From NCBI GenBank assembly GCA_002717655.1, contig PBAY01000038.1:1-62561 (forward strand): 62,561 nucleotides of DNA, given 5' to 3'. Positions 18,297 through 27,653 of this stretch are shown here, one piece after another. The notes below the pieces were generated by a model. That model made no database searches. It had not been told where the DNA came from and saw nothing but the letters and a program-made list of their open reading frames with translations. Position 1 is the stretch's first letter. Each line of letters opens with the position of its first letter. The position numbers and the translations under genes were made by a program. This stretch comes from Phycisphaerae bacterium (GTDB taxonomy: Bacteria > Planctomycetota > Phycisphaerae > Phycisphaerales > SM1A02).

Positions 18297-19734
18297 CGTC
18301 GAGTACCTCTTCAAGTTCCTTCGGCGGAAGTGTCGAATGCTTGGTCGCATACTCTCGAATGGTCATGCCGCTGTCATAGCACTCATGCGCGATATGTGCG
18401 GCTTCGTCATAACCGATCACGGGAGCAAGTGCGGTGCCCAGCATCAGACTCTTTTCAACACTGTCCTTGATGGCTTTCTTGTTGGCTGCAATTCCATCGA
18501 CACAATGCGTCGCAAAGATTCGTGACACATTTCCGAGTATGTGAATGCTGTCCAGCAACGCTTCGGCCATGACAGGCATGGCGACATTGAGCTCCATCAA
18601 CGATCCTGTTCCACCCATCCCACCGATGTTGATGGTGGTGTTGTTGCCTGCAACCTTCATGGCAACCTGCATCACGGATTCAACCAGAACAGGGTTCACT
18701 TTGCCCGGCATGATCGAAGAGCCCGGCTGAATGGCGGGTAGATCGATTTCCTGAATGCCACACCGTGGGCCGCATGCCATGAAGCGGATGTTCGAAGCGA
18801 TTGTCGAGAGACTTACGGCAATGGTATTGAGCCGCCCATGAGCATCAACGACACAGTCGCGGGTTGCCTGAGCTTCAAAGTGATTCTCCGCTTCACGGAA
18901 CTTCACGCCAGTCGCTTTGGACAGTTCGCTGCAAACGATCTTTGAAAAACGAGGATGAGTATTGATACCTGTTCCGACAGCCGTTCCGCCGATGGGCATG
19001 TTGCCGGCAAGTTCGTTCATGGATTCCGTGGCTCGTCGAATCGCATGTGTGATCTGAGCCGCATAGCCCGAGAATTCCTGACCAAGCCGGATGGGGGTTG
19101 CATCCTGAAGATGTGTACGGCCGATTTTCACGATGCCATCGAACTGGCGAGCTTTCTTCTTGAGTGATCGCTCGAGCACCTTCAGACTGGGGATCAGATT
19201 GTTCTTCAGCTGTACAGCAGACGCGATCTGCATAGCCGTGGGCATCGTGTCATTTGAAGACTGCCCCATGTTGACATGGTCATTTGGATGAACAGGCTTC
19301 TTGGATCCAATTGCCGTGCCTGCAGCCAGACAGGACATGTTCGAGATCACCTCGTTCATGTTTACATTCGACGATGTTCCAGAGCCGGTCTGGTAAGTAC
19401 CAACCGGGAAGTGTTTCATCATCTCGTCACGTGTTTCAGGATCTTCCGTTCCAGCCACGATCTGATCAGCAGCCTTTCGGATCAAACGTGCCTGCTTGGC
19501 TGGAAGCTTGCCAAGTTGTTCGTTGGCATGAGCGGCAGCATGTTTGAGCTGAGCGAACGCATGGATCAAGGTCCAGTCAAGTCCACCCGTGCTGATCGGA
19601 AAATTCTCGACGGCGCGTTGTGTGGATGCCCCATACAACGCATCGGAGGGCACTTCGACAGGGCCCATGGAGTCGCGATCGATTCGAGGGGCTTTGCTTC
19701 GGGAGGATTTCTTCGTTGTCTTCTTCTTGGCCAT
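18268..19734 (-). CDS. fumC: fumarate hydratase class II
   Basis: Class II fumarase of 488 residues converting fumarate to malate in the TCA cycle. Signatures are the active-site block TGSGTSSNVNMNEVI, GRTHLQDATPIRLGQEFSGY, and the superfamily signature GSSIMPGKVNPV. The start ATG at 19734 (MAKKKTTKK) has GGAG 8 bases upstream; the open frame extends 24 codons further without a good site. The Lys/Ser-rich leader before PRIDRDSMGPVEVP is slightly longer than usual. Confidence 0.96.
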   Translation of the reverse strand: MAKKKTTKKSSRSKAPRIDRDSMGPVEVPSDALYGASTQRAVENFPISTGGLDWTLIHAFAQLKHAAAHANEQLGKLPAKQARLIRKAADQIVAGTEDPETRDEMMKHFPVGTYQTGSGTSSNVNMNEVISNMSCLAAGTAIGSKKPVHPNDHVNMGQSSNDTMPTAMQIASAVQLKNNLIPSLKVLERSLKKKARQFDGIVKIGRTHLQDATPIRLGQEFSGYAAQITHAIRRATESMNELAGNMPIGGTAVGTGINTHPRFSKIVCSELSKATGVKFREAENHFEAQATRDCVVDAHGRLNTIAVSLSTIASNIRFMACGPRCGIQEIDLPAIQPGSSIMPGKVNPVLVESVMQVAMKVAGNNTTINIGGMGGTGSLMELNVAMPVMAEALLDSIHILGNVSRIFATHCVDGIAANKKAIKDSVEKSLMLGTALAPVIGYDEAAHIAHECYDSGMTIREYATKHSTLPPKELEEVLDVTAMTYPHG

Positions 19735-19821
19735 TCCGGAATCTCCGTTTTCGATTGCCAATGACTGGAGCGGCGGACGGTACCACCGAGACCCCCGGGC
19801 CGCCACCCCAAGTCCTGTTCT

Positions 19822-20565
19822 TCACCCTTCAGCCAGTATTTCAGGCAGGATTTCGTCTGCTGAACCAAGAAGTTCGAGATGAGCAATTTCGCTGGCTCCA
19901 CTCGGATCACGATTGACCACGATGATCGTAGCGCCCGAATGTCCCGCGGCAGCAATCAGGCCGGCTGCTGGGTAGACAACTGCACTGGTGCCTACCACGA
20001 TGAAGACGTCGCAGTTTCTGGCGGCGTCTTCTGCCTCGGACCAGGCTCCAGCCGGCAGTGCTTCTCCAAACCAGACGACGGTAGGCCTCATGCCAGCTGC
20101 ACCACAGCAAGGGCAGCTTCGGTGGCCAGGTGGATCGTGCATGTCGATCATTTCGACATGTCCACAATTGGCGTGGCATCGATCGCCATTGATCGAGCCA
20201 TGCAGTCGAATGATATCTGTGCACCCTGCACGATCGAGGAGATCGTCGGTGTTCTGGGTGATCTGGATCAGGTCAGGCCGATGAGCCAATGCAAGATGTG
20301 CGGCATTCGGATCAGCTTCAGCCATCTGCCTTCTTCTGGCGGCATACCACTTCATGACAAGATCGGGATCTTCCGCAAAGCCTTCAGGTGAAGCTAGCTT
20401 CATCGGGTCATGACGACTCCACCATCCATCACCTGGATCACGGAATGTTCCAACTCCCGAAGGAGCGCTGAGTCCAGCTCCTGAGAAACAGACGATCTTC
20501 TTGCCCTCACGAACGATTCTCGCAGCTGCTGCAAGTGTTTCAGCGGTTGCGGCCATCTTCGTCAT
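19822..20565 (-). CDS. sirtuin-type NAD-dependent protein deacylase
   Basis: Sir2-family deacylase removing acyl groups from lysine with NAD. The NAD-binding motif GAGLSAPSGVGTFRD is at the N-terminus, then TQNTDDLLDRAG (canonical is QNIDGL), the catalytic His in RLHGSI, two cysteine pairs in CHANCGH and CPCCG for zinc, and VVGTSAVVYPAA. 247 residues from the ATG at 20565; an ATG at 20556 is also possible. The 5' end overlaps the 3' end of the HEAT-repeat gene, so the two are coupled. Confidence 0.92.
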   Translation of the reverse strand: MTKMAATAETLAAAARIVREGKKIVCFSGAGLSAPSGVGTFRDPGDGWWSRHDPMKLASPEGFAEDPDLVMKWYAARRRQMAEADPNAAHLALAHRPDLIQITQNTDDLLDRAGCTDIIRLHGSINGDRCHANCGHVEMIDMHDPPGHRSCPCCGAAGMRPTVVWFGEALPAGAWSEAEDAARNCDVFIVVGTSAVVYPAAGLIAAAGHSGATIIVVNRDPSGASEIAHLELLGSADEILPEILAEG

Positions 20566-22699
20566 CCGATGCGTTGACCGATGCGCCTGCTTCAGGCATC
20601 TGTGGATCAATCGCAACCCCCAGCCGGGTCCTCATTTCTGCAGTCAGCATCGGACGGAAACGAGTGACGATTTCATCCTTGAGTTTCTCGGAGTCTTCAG
20701 GATTCGTGTCTCGAATGGTTTCGAAGAAACTGATCCAGTCCTCTGGCTTGTTGTTGACGGATGCCGCAGTGTCAAAGACACGTGCTCTGAGCGCCGATCG
20801 GAATCGAAGATCAATCAGTTGCTCATCCAGTTGTTCATCCGGAATGCCATCCAGCAGGGCAACGGCGGTCACCGGTTGCTTGGTCTCGAGTAGAAGTGGG
20901 ACCAGTCGCTTGAGAAACGAGATCTGCATGGCCATGGACAGTTCATCCATGGCGATTGCTCGATTCAGAATTGCGATGCGGATTGACTTGTCAATGATCG
21001 ATTCCTGCTCAAGACGTTCATCGAGCGAGACGACTTCCGAGACGGGCAGCTGTTCGCTTGCCTTGATGATCGCATCAGTCCAGATCTGTTCCAGTTCCGG
21101 TTGCGGAGGAGGAAGCATCAGTATCCGGTCAATGGGATCAAGCGATCTTCGAGATTCAATTCTGGTTGCAGCCTGCAGGGCCAATGGAAAGATCGCTGGG
21201 TCATTTCCATAACGAAGGAGCATGTCACCTCGGCCACGTTGAAGCATGGCCATCGCCACAGCGGTTCGTTTGTCCTTCTCCGTGGATGTGAGAAGGCTGG
21301 TTGCGAGTTGGTCTGGGATTTCCTGTCGAGACAGAAGCCATAGCGCGGTCAGTGATGGTGAGGCGTCGGCACTCAGATCCGCAAGGATGACCTCCGCCAG
21401 TGCCAGCTGTTCTTCACGTGTCATGTCCGAATTCTGGAGTAGTGACCAGATTGTCGCTGCAGCAGCTTCCTGAGTTTCAGATCGATTCAGCAATGGTAGA
21501 AGTTTGACGATGCTGTTCCGATCTCCGCGAGTCTGCAGAAATCGAAGCGCAGCGACAAGTACCTCGGGATCGTTTTCAAAGTCGATACGGCCTGTCACGG
21601 TATCGATCACACTCGGGTTGGAAAGCTCGGTGAGCAGGGCGGCGACTTGCCGGCGGATGGTCACGTCAGGGTCGCCCAGTCGTTGAACGACGGCATGTTC
21701 AATCGCCTCATTGCCTTGGCCATCCCTGAGCAGCACACCGATTCTTTCGACACTCAAGGCGCGGAGTTCAGGCTGGTCATCTTCAAGCAATGCAGGAATG
21801 CGTTCCAGTTGCTGGTCGACCTGAAGCAATGGCCACAAGTCGCGGAACACGCTGACGAGACGATCTACAACAAGTTCATTCGATTCCTTTGAGTGTTGTA
21901 GTTCCGTTTCAAGCAGTGCAATTCTTCGACCCTGAGCCTCGATGGTGTCCTTGAGCCACTGCGAAGCAGGCTTGCTTCTGTTGTCCTTCCACCAGGTAAG
22001 CCAGGCTTCAGTCGATTTCTTGACGGGTAGTCCTGTGAGTGAGGAGAGGCTGTCACTTGCAGCGGTGGTGACCGCGGCTGTTTCTGATTGCTCAAGCACT
22101 TCAATCAAGGCTGAGGCCGCAGTGGCCGTATTGCTCTGAAAGTGTCCCAGAGTCGTGATTGCAGCTCGACGTTGATTGGTGTCTGCCGCTTGATCAAGTG
22201 CGATCGACTTGATCTGTTCAAGTGTGCCCGGATTGATCTGGTCATATCTGGCGAGAAGTCTGCCGATGGCTGGCCAGGTTGTTTCCGGAGCTGAATCAAG
22301 CGATCCAAGCAAAGCTGTTCTCAGCTCCAGTGCAGGTTCTGTTTCTGCTGCCAGAGCTGCCACGACAGCATTGATTTCCACGGTGCGACCGGATTGCACC
22401 GCCTGAATCAGGCTCTCGTAGGCTTGTGGGTCATCAAGCGCGAGCAATTCCGTTGCAGCAGCCTGACGAGTCGCGGTATCCAGATCAGTTGAGGGATTCG
22501 TGAGTGTCTGCTCGAAGATCTGAATTTTTCGAGTCTTGCTGGCATCTTCCTGTGATCTGGCGGCCTGGCCCTGATCAGTGCCCAGGGAATCGCCTCCAGT
22601 CTGATCTGGGGTGGAACAACCTGTCACAAGTGCCACCAACAGAGCTGACAAGCCCATGCTGTAGGTGAATCGAGTTGGAGATTGACCAATTTGAGTCAT
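20540..22699 (-). CDS. HEAT-repeat lipoprotein
   Basis: 719-residue exported protein with a lipobox (LVALVTGC, Cys28), so probably membrane-anchored. Most of the protein is alpha-helical repeats of HEAT/PBS-lyase type, for example AIEHAVVQRLGDPDVTIRRQ followed by VAALLTELSNPSVI, and DPEVLVAALRFLQTRGDRNS. Such repeats usually mediate protein binding. Acidic/polar linker after the Cys (TPDQTGGDSLGTDQGQ). Start ATG at 22699 chosen over an upstream GTG because it gives a compact signal peptide. No catalytic motif seen. Confidence 0.85.
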   Translation of the reverse strand: MTQIGQSPTRFTYSMGLSALLVALVTGCSTPDQTGGDSLGTDQGQAARSQEDASKTRKIQIFEQTLTNPSTDLDTATRQAAATELLALDDPQAYESLIQAVQSGRTVEINAVVAALAAETEPALELRTALLGSLDSAPETTWPAIGRLLARYDQINPGTLEQIKSIALDQAADTNQRRAAITTLGHFQSNTATAASALIEVLEQSETAAVTTAASDSLSSLTGLPVKKSTEAWLTWWKDNRSKPASQWLKDTIEAQGRRIALLETELQHSKESNELVVDRLVSVFRDLWPLLQVDQQLERIPALLEDDQPELRALSVERIGVLLRDGQGNEAIEHAVVQRLGDPDVTIRRQVAALLTELSNPSVIDTVTGRIDFENDPEVLVAALRFLQTRGDRNSIVKLLPLLNRSETQEAAAATIWSLLQNSDMTREEQLALAEVILADLSADASPSLTALWLLSRQEIPDQLATSLLTSTEKDKRTAVAMAMLQRGRGDMLLRYGNDPAIFPLALQAATRIESRRSLDPIDRILMLPPPQPELEQIWTDAIIKASEQLPVSEVVSLDERLEQESIIDKSIRIAILNRAIAMDELSMAMQISFLKRLVPLLLETKQPVTAVALLDGIPDEQLDEQLIDLRFRSALRARVFDTAASVNNKPEDWISFFETIRDTNPEDSEKLKDEIVTRFRPMLTAEMRTRLGVAIDPQMPEAGASVNASDDEDGRNR

Positions 22700-22807
22700 C
22701 TTCAGGCCTATTGTATGCACAGGGAAGTACTGGAAGTTCCCCTCAGTGGCAATCTATCACAGTAGACTGCACGGCTGTAGGGGGGGAGTTGGAGCCCATT
22801 TCACGCT

Positions 22808-24163
22808 ATGTCTCACTGGTTTGAAGCCGAAGACCACGCCAGCCGAGCGCTGGACATGTTTGAACGGGGACGCTGGGCGGAAGCCGAAGTGGAGCTCCGT
22901 CAGGCTCTGGCCATTCAGCCGGATCATCCGGAATGGCTTTTCAATCTTGGAATCGTTCTTGAATCAGGTGGCCGAGACCTGCAGGCTCGTGATGTCTTCG
23001 AGCGTGCAGCGGATCTTGCTCCCGATCAAATAGAACTCGTTGCCTCCGCAGCAATGGCCTGTGCACGATTGGGGGAATCCGATCGGGCGTTGCATTGGTT
23101 GGATCGTGTCCTGAAGATTGATCCGGCCAACGAAGACGCACATGCAAGACGTATCGAGATGCTGGCTAGCAAAGGATCTCACGACGAGGCAGAAACCGCC
23201 TTCTATCTTGCTGAACTGTCGATGGATCAGCCGAGTGGCCTCTGTCTGCTTGAAGTTTCGGTCAGCTTGATTGCCAGGGGCCAGTACCGCAGAGCGGGCT
23301 GGTGTCTTCGTGAAGCCATGCGACTGGAACCAGGCCTTCCTCGAATCCGGCTGCGTCTTGCCGAAGTACATGCTTCAACAGGGCAGACCGAACGCGCCTT
23401 GCAGCTCTGTGGACGTGAAGTCCGTGAAGATCCCGCGAACCTCGAGGCCTTGTCTTTGTATGCGTCCCTGCTTGAAAAGGCGGGTCGTCTGATCGAAGCG
23501 ATTGAAGTGGTGCGTCGCATGCTGGACTTTGATCCCGCAAGTGTCTCTGGCCATGAGCGGTTTGCTCGACTGTTGATTCAACTGGGTCATGATGAGCAGG
23601 CGCTGGTGGAACTTCAGCTCGTTCGAAAGCTGGATCCTGAACATCAGGGGATTGATCTGGCACTGGGTGAAATCCAGTGGCGTCTCGAGCATCATGGATT
23701 GGCCCGAATATCCCTTCAGCGGGCGTATGAACGCTGTTGCGATCAGATCGCCACGATGGATGCGGATGTTGCCGAGCTTGTTCGACTCGCAACGCTCCTT
23801 CTGAAGGCGGATCTTTCATCTGAAGCGGTCGTCTTGTTGGAATCAGTCTGTGAGCAGGGTGATGTGGAACTTGAGCACCTGTTGCTTCTGGCCCGTGCTC
23901 GCTACAGCTCTGGAGATTGCCGTGGAGGGATGATCCTGAGTCGTCGTGTTCTGAGACGCACTGGAGGTCGGTGCATCATGTCCATCCACAACCTTGCAAT
24001 GGGTGCCATGGAGCGTGGCCGCGACCGAATCGCCCGTGCCTGGATTCGTCGGGGGCTTGAACTCTCACCCAGTGATCAAGGGCTGCGCAGAATCCGACTT
24101 CGTCTCTGGCTGAGGCGCATGAAACAGATGTGCGGGTTCCGTGCTGGTGGAACCAGAACATAG
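22808..24163 (+). CDS. tetratricopeptide-repeat protein
   Basis: 451 residues made largely of TPR units. Clear examples are GRWAEAEVELRQALAIQPDH and PEWLFNLGIVLESGG, RALHWLDRVLKIDPANEDAH, and GHDEQALVELQLVRKLDPEH. No signal peptide or catalytic domain, so probably a cytoplasmic scaffold. Divergent from the HEAT-repeat lipoprotein gene, with about 110 bases between the two starts. Confidence 0.88.
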   Translation: MSHWFEAEDHASRALDMFERGRWAEAEVELRQALAIQPDHPEWLFNLGIVLESGGRDLQARDVFERAADLAPDQIELVASAAMACARLGESDRALHWLDRVLKIDPANEDAHARRIEMLASKGSHDEAETAFYLAELSMDQPSGLCLLEVSVSLIARGQYRRAGWCLREAMRLEPGLPRIRLRLAEVHASTGQTERALQLCGREVREDPANLEALSLYASLLEKAGRLIEAIEVVRRMLDFDPASVSGHERFARLLIQLGHDEQALVELQLVRKLDPEHQGIDLALGEIQWRLEHHGLARISLQRAYERCCDQIATMDADVAELVRLATLLLKADLSSEAVVLLESVCEQGDVELEHLLLLARARYSSGDCRGGMILSRRVLRRTGGRCIMSIHNLAMGAMERGRDRIARAWIRRGLELSPSDQGLRRIRLRLWLRRMKQMCGFRAGGTRT

Positions 24164-24206
24164 CAGTTTGCCCTTGAGGTCAAGCGTTCAAGAACGCCAT
24201 GATTTA

Positions 24207-24437
24207 CTACAGCGTGCCGTCGGTGTATGGCAACAGGGCCATGAACCGTGCTCGCTTGATGGCTTTGGCTACTTTCCGCTGGTCGTTGGACGTGGTGCCC
24301 AGACGTTTACGGGAGTAAATCTTGCCGTTTGGTGTCATCAGGCGACGCAACTCGTCTACATTCTTGTAGTCAACCCACGTGCGGCCACGGGGGTCATTCT
24401 GAAGATAGTTGCCTCGGCGTGTTTTTCGACCACTCAT
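24207..24437 (-). CDS. rpsR: small ribosomal subunit protein bS18
   Basis: 76 residues, full length for bS18. Family features are VDYKNVDELRRLMTPNGKI, then the basic RKRLGTTSNDQRKVAKAIKR and ARFMALLPYT. It is not next to rpsF, ssb or rplI, its usual partners in many bacteria. A candidate promoter lies upstream at 24516-24543. Confidence 0.96.
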   Translation of the reverse strand: MSGRKTRRGNYLQNDPRGRTWVDYKNVDELRRLMTPNGKIYSRKRLGTTSNDQRKVAKAIKRARFMALLPYTDGTL

Positions 24438-24515
24438 GATTCAGGTTCCTTGCCGTCTCGGGTACTGGATTCCAGCAGCCCCTTGGCGAGTGCCGATAGG
24501 GGCGACGAACTGGGT

Positions 24516-24543
24516 AGTGTAGTTGACCCGGCAGATTCCTCAA
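24516..24543 (-). promoter_or_regulatory. candidate sigma70-type promoter for rpsR
   Basis: On the minus strand TTGAGG, a 16-base spacer, then TACACT, giving a leader of about 70 bases before the rpsR ATG. The rest of the 198-base divergent gap (24438-24635) shows nothing clear beyond the ribosome-binding site of the next plus-strand gene. Confidence 0.4.
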
Positions 24544-24635
24544 GTCTCTTCTCTGGTTCAGGCGGAGTTCGACATGCAGCAAGCTCATTCCAGGACTAGA
24601 GAGCCTCAATTCACTCCATTGGGAGGGCCCAGACG

Positions 24636-25280
24636 TTGAAGCGGCCAAGAATCGGGATTACGCCCGATATTGTCGAAGGTAAGGTATCGCTCTCCCGTAA
24701 GTACCTTGATGCCGTCGTTCAGGCGGGTGGCCTGCCCGTGGTCCTCTCACCGCGTCCAGAGCTTGCAGCCGAGTATGTGGAAGCCTGTGATGGCGTCGTT
24801 CTGTCTGGTGGCAAGGATGTAATCATGGAAGATTGGGATCTTGTGACTCATGATCAGGCGAGGCCGGTAACTCGCTTGAGGCAGGATTTCGAGCGTGCCA
24901 TGATCGCTGCGTTGGAGTCCGTGCCTGATCAGCCGGTTTTGGGTATCTGTCTGGGGATGCAGTTGATGGGAATCGAGCATGGAGCAGGATTCGATCAGCA
25001 TCTGCCAGACAAAATCCTCACCGCTGGTGATCATCTTGATGATGCCGAGCATCGCATCGAGGGGCCGGAATTCAATGGTTCCGTGACAAGCCATCATCAT
25101 CAGGCCTTGCAGGATGGAGGTCGACTGGCGGTCATTGCCCGTGCTCATGATGGTGTTGTCGAGGGTATTGCTGATCCTGACCGCAAGTTCTACATGGGCG
25201 TGCAATGGCACCCTGAACGGACACCTGATGAGAATCTCGGGATCAGGCTGTTTGAACGTCTGGTCACGGCATCACGATGA
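24636..25280 (+). CDS. class I glutamine amidotransferase-like hydrolase (PuuD-type)
   Basis: 214 residues of the peptidase C26 / gamma-glutamyl-GABA hydrolase family. The nucleophile Cys is in LGICLGMQLMGIEHG; the His/Glu pair is in GVQWHPERTPDEN; GVVLSGGKDV precedes them. It begins with TTG preceded by GGGAGG at 9 bases. Whether the substrate is gamma-glutamyl-GABA or another gamma-glutamyl compound cannot be told. The next gene follows after about 40 bases on the same strand. Confidence 0.88.
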   Translation: MKRPRIGITPDIVEGKVSLSRKYLDAVVQAGGLPVVLSPRPELAAEYVEACDGVVLSGGKDVIMEDWDLVTHDQARPVTRLRQDFERAMIAALESVPDQPVLGICLGMQLMGIEHGAGFDQHLPDKILTAGDHLDDAEHRIEGPEFNGSVTSHHHQALQDGGRLAVIARAHDGVVEGIADPDRKFYMGVQWHPERTPDENLGIRLFERLVTASR

Positions 25281-25323
25281 ATCGGGTTGCTCCCGATGTT
25301 CTGTCGGTTAAGGTTTGGTGACG

Positions 25324-26568
25324 ATGGCTGTCGAAGGGTCTTCAAACATGTTCGAGTCACCACTCATGGATCTGCACAAGGCAGAAGCTGCAGCTCCTCC
25401 GATCGAGATGAACAAGGCGGATGCGGAGGATCGTCCCGGTGCATCCATGGGTGAGTTGGGAGAGCCACTGGAACTTGAGTTTCTTCCATGGGGCTCAGGT
25501 TCTGATGAACAACCCGCTTGCCTGGTTCTGGCAACTTCAGGATGGGTTGAGTTGGAATATGCCGTCATGAGACGTGGATGCGGCCTTCTTGATCAGCCCC
25601 AGCGTGGCACGATCGTGGTTCGTGGTGAAGATCGGGTTGAGTTTCTCAATCGGATGGTCACACAGGATCTCAAGGATTTGTCGACGAGCCAGGCGTGCCA
25701 TGGCTTTTTGACCAATCGGAAGGGGCGCATCACTGCCGAGTTGATTCTGATCGAAACAGATCAGGCGTTGTTTCTGGATCTTGATCTGCATCAGACCGAT
25801 TCGGTATGTGAAGTCCTCAGGCACCACGTCTTCACGGAAGATGTCCAGATTGAAGATGAGTCAGGCAAGTGGTATCGCATTGGTCTGCATGGGCCTGAGA
25901 TCGGTACGGTATTGAAAGCTCATGGAGGGCTGGGCGAGGGACATCTCGGCGTCAACTCATTGGCGATTGCAGATGCCGATGTTCTGGTAGTACGCAAGGA
26001 CATGATCGGCGCACCGGGCTGTGATCTGTTGCTTCCACGTGAAGAGGTGGTTTCAGTATGGACCGCGATTCGGGATCATGCTCAGGTACTTGGAATTCGA
26101 ACAAGAGCGGTAGGCTGGTATGCCTTCAACACGGCTCGTCTCGAGGGAGGCACACCGCTGTTCAACATCGACTTCGGTTCAACAAGTCTGCCTCATGAGA
26201 CTGGGTTGGTGCAGGCATGTGTCAGCTTCACGAAGGGGTGCTATCCGGGTCAGGAAGTCGTAGCCAGAATGCATAATCTTGGACAACCCAAACAGCAGCT
26301 GAGGGGACTCAGGATTGACGGCGATCATCTGCCTGTTGCGGGTACTCAGGTCTTCGCGAGTGAGGATGAGGAACTCTCCGAGCCGGTGGGAGTCATTACT
26401 TCCAGTGCCATCAGTCCACTCGGGGGAGCGGCACCCATGGCCTTTGCCATGTTGCGCAAACGAGTTGTGGCACCGGGGACAAGAGTCCGCATGCATGCTG
26501 AAGGCTCACCCTGCGAGGCGACTGTCGGTGAACTTGATGTTCTGGGTCTGAAGGAGGAATCCACTTGA
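25324..26568 (+). CDS. YgfZ/GcvT-family folate-binding protein
   Basis: 414 residues with the GcvT-like fold. The YgfZ signature KGCYPGQEVVARMHNLGQPK is near residue 305, which favours YgfZ (iron-sulfur enzyme maintenance) over the glycine-cleavage T protein. The N-terminal part has RGEDRVEFLNRMVTQDLKDL, typical of the family. An N-terminal stretch of about 75 residues with a charged, proline-poor low-complexity look is extra compared with E. coli YgfZ (about 326). ATG at 25324 chosen; GTG at 25318 and TTG at 25315 are in frame. The stop overlaps the start of the small membrane protein. Confidence 0.85.
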   Translation: MAVEGSSNMFESPLMDLHKAEAAAPPIEMNKADAEDRPGASMGELGEPLELEFLPWGSGSDEQPACLVLATSGWVELEYAVMRRGCGLLDQPQRGTIVVRGEDRVEFLNRMVTQDLKDLSTSQACHGFLTNRKGRITAELILIETDQALFLDLDLHQTDSVCEVLRHHVFTEDVQIEDESGKWYRIGLHGPEIGTVLKAHGGLGEGHLGVNSLAIADADVLVVRKDMIGAPGCDLLLPREEVVSVWTAIRDHAQVLGIRTRAVGWYAFNTARLEGGTPLFNIDFGSTSLPHETGLVQACVSFTKGCYPGQEVVARMHNLGQPKQQLRGLRIDGDHLPVAGTQVFASEDEELSEPVGVITSSAISPLGGAAPMAFAMLRKRVVAPGTRVRMHAEGSPCEATVGELDVLGLKEEST

Positions 26569-26726
26569 CACCTCTTGCGAAAGGTTCATTGCCCGAGGTC
26601 GGTCAGGCCGAACCGATGGGCTCGGAGATCATGCTTCTGATCATCGGCGGCATTTTCACATTGATTGTGGCGGGGTTCCTGATCGTGATGGTCGTTCGGT
26701 ATCAACTCCGCGAACGGAACAAGTAG
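26565..26726 (+). CDS. small single-pass membrane protein (53 residues)
   Basis: Short gene starting with TTG at 26565, which overlaps the previous stop codon (TTGA), with AGGAGG 7 bases upstream. The product is 53 residues: a polar N-terminus (TPLAKGSLPEVGQAEPMGSE), one hydrophobic span (IMLLIIGGIFTLIVAGFLIV) and a charged end (RYQLRERNK). The strong ribosome-binding site, coupling to the YgfZ-like gene and clean membrane-protein composition support it as real. It resembles the small CcoQ/CcoS-like type of membrane peptide in architecture only; function unknown. Confidence 0.65.
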   Translation: MTPLAKGSLPEVGQAEPMGSEIMLLIIGGIFTLIVAGFLIVMVVRYQLRERNK

Positions 26727-26736
26727 GATCGTCCTC

Positions 26737-27645
26737 ATGCAGTTGCCAGACAGCATCATGATCACCGAGGTTGGTCCACGCGATGGTCTCCAGAATGAGC
26801 CTGAACAGGTTCCGGTTCAGGAGAAGATCGATTTCATAAATCAGTTGTCAGCATGCGGGTTTCCAGAAATCGAAGCCACCGCATTTGTAAGTCCTCGATG
26901 GGTTCCACAACTCGCCGATGCAGGGGAAGTCCTTGCCGGCATTCAGCGTGTGGAAGGTGTTGCCTATTCCGCATTGGTTCCCAACATCGAGGGATGGGAG
27001 CGGGCACAGGATGGGAATGTCGACAAGATCTCGGTATTCACCGCAGCAAGTGAGACCTTCAGCAAGCGCAATACGAATGCGACCATCGAAGAAACGCTCA
27101 ATCGATTTCAGCCTGTTGTTCACGCAGCTCGTGAAGCAGGATGTCCCGTGAGGGCCTATGTCAGCTGTGTGGTGGCCTGTCCATTTGAAGGAAAGATTGC
27201 TCCTGCAAAGGTCAAGGGAGTGGTGGACCATCTACTTGATCTCGGGGTGACGGAGATCGATCTGGGGGACACCATCGGGATGGCAACTCCTTCAGACATG
27301 GATGCACTGGTTGAAGTGGTTGCCGATCGTGTGCCACCAGAGAAACTGGTTCTTCATCTGCACGACACACGAGGGACCGCGTTGGCATGTTGTTATCGTG
27401 CCATGCAGCTTGGTGTAAGAAGATTTGATGCGTCCTGTGGCGGACTGGGCGGGTGTCCTTATGCGCCCGGAGCGACAGGCAACCTTGCCACTGAGGATCT
27501 GCTCTTTCTGGCGAGAGGACTGGGTATTCCTGCCGGGGTGGATGCCTCAGGCGTACTTCAGGCTTCGGCCATGATGGAGCGATCACTTGATCGACCTCTT
27601 GTGGGCCGGGTTTATCGAGCAGAATCTTGTTCTGAGGAAGCCTGA
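26737..27645 (+). CDS. hydroxymethylglutaryl-CoA lyase
   Basis: 302 residues, a metal-dependent TIM-barrel lyase cleaving HMG-CoA to acetoacetate and acetyl-CoA at the end of leucine degradation. Diagnostic parts are EVGPRDGLQNEP (catalytic Arg/Asp), EATAFVSPRWVPQLAD, GDTIGMATP, metal-binding LHLHDTRG and GGLGGCPYAPGATGN with the active-site Cys. It follows the 53-residue membrane protein gene by 10 bases. Acyl-CoA catabolism fits the paa operon elsewhere in the window. Confidence 0.94.
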   Translation: MQLPDSIMITEVGPRDGLQNEPEQVPVQEKIDFINQLSACGFPEIEATAFVSPRWVPQLADAGEVLAGIQRVEGVAYSALVPNIEGWERAQDGNVDKISVFTAASETFSKRNTNATIEETLNRFQPVVHAAREAGCPVRAYVSCVVACPFEGKIAPAKVKGVVDHLLDLGVTEIDLGDTIGMATPSDMDALVEVVADRVPPEKLVLHLHDTRGTALACCYRAMQLGVRRFDASCGGLGGCPYAPGATGNLATEDLLFLARGLGIPAGVDASGVLQASAMMERSLDRPLVGRVYRAESCSEEA

Positions 27646-27653
27646 CGGGCTCT

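Noticed and set aside
19276-19764. Plus-strand open frame opposite fumarase
   Set aside because: Antisense to a strong fumarase gene; no homology recognised.
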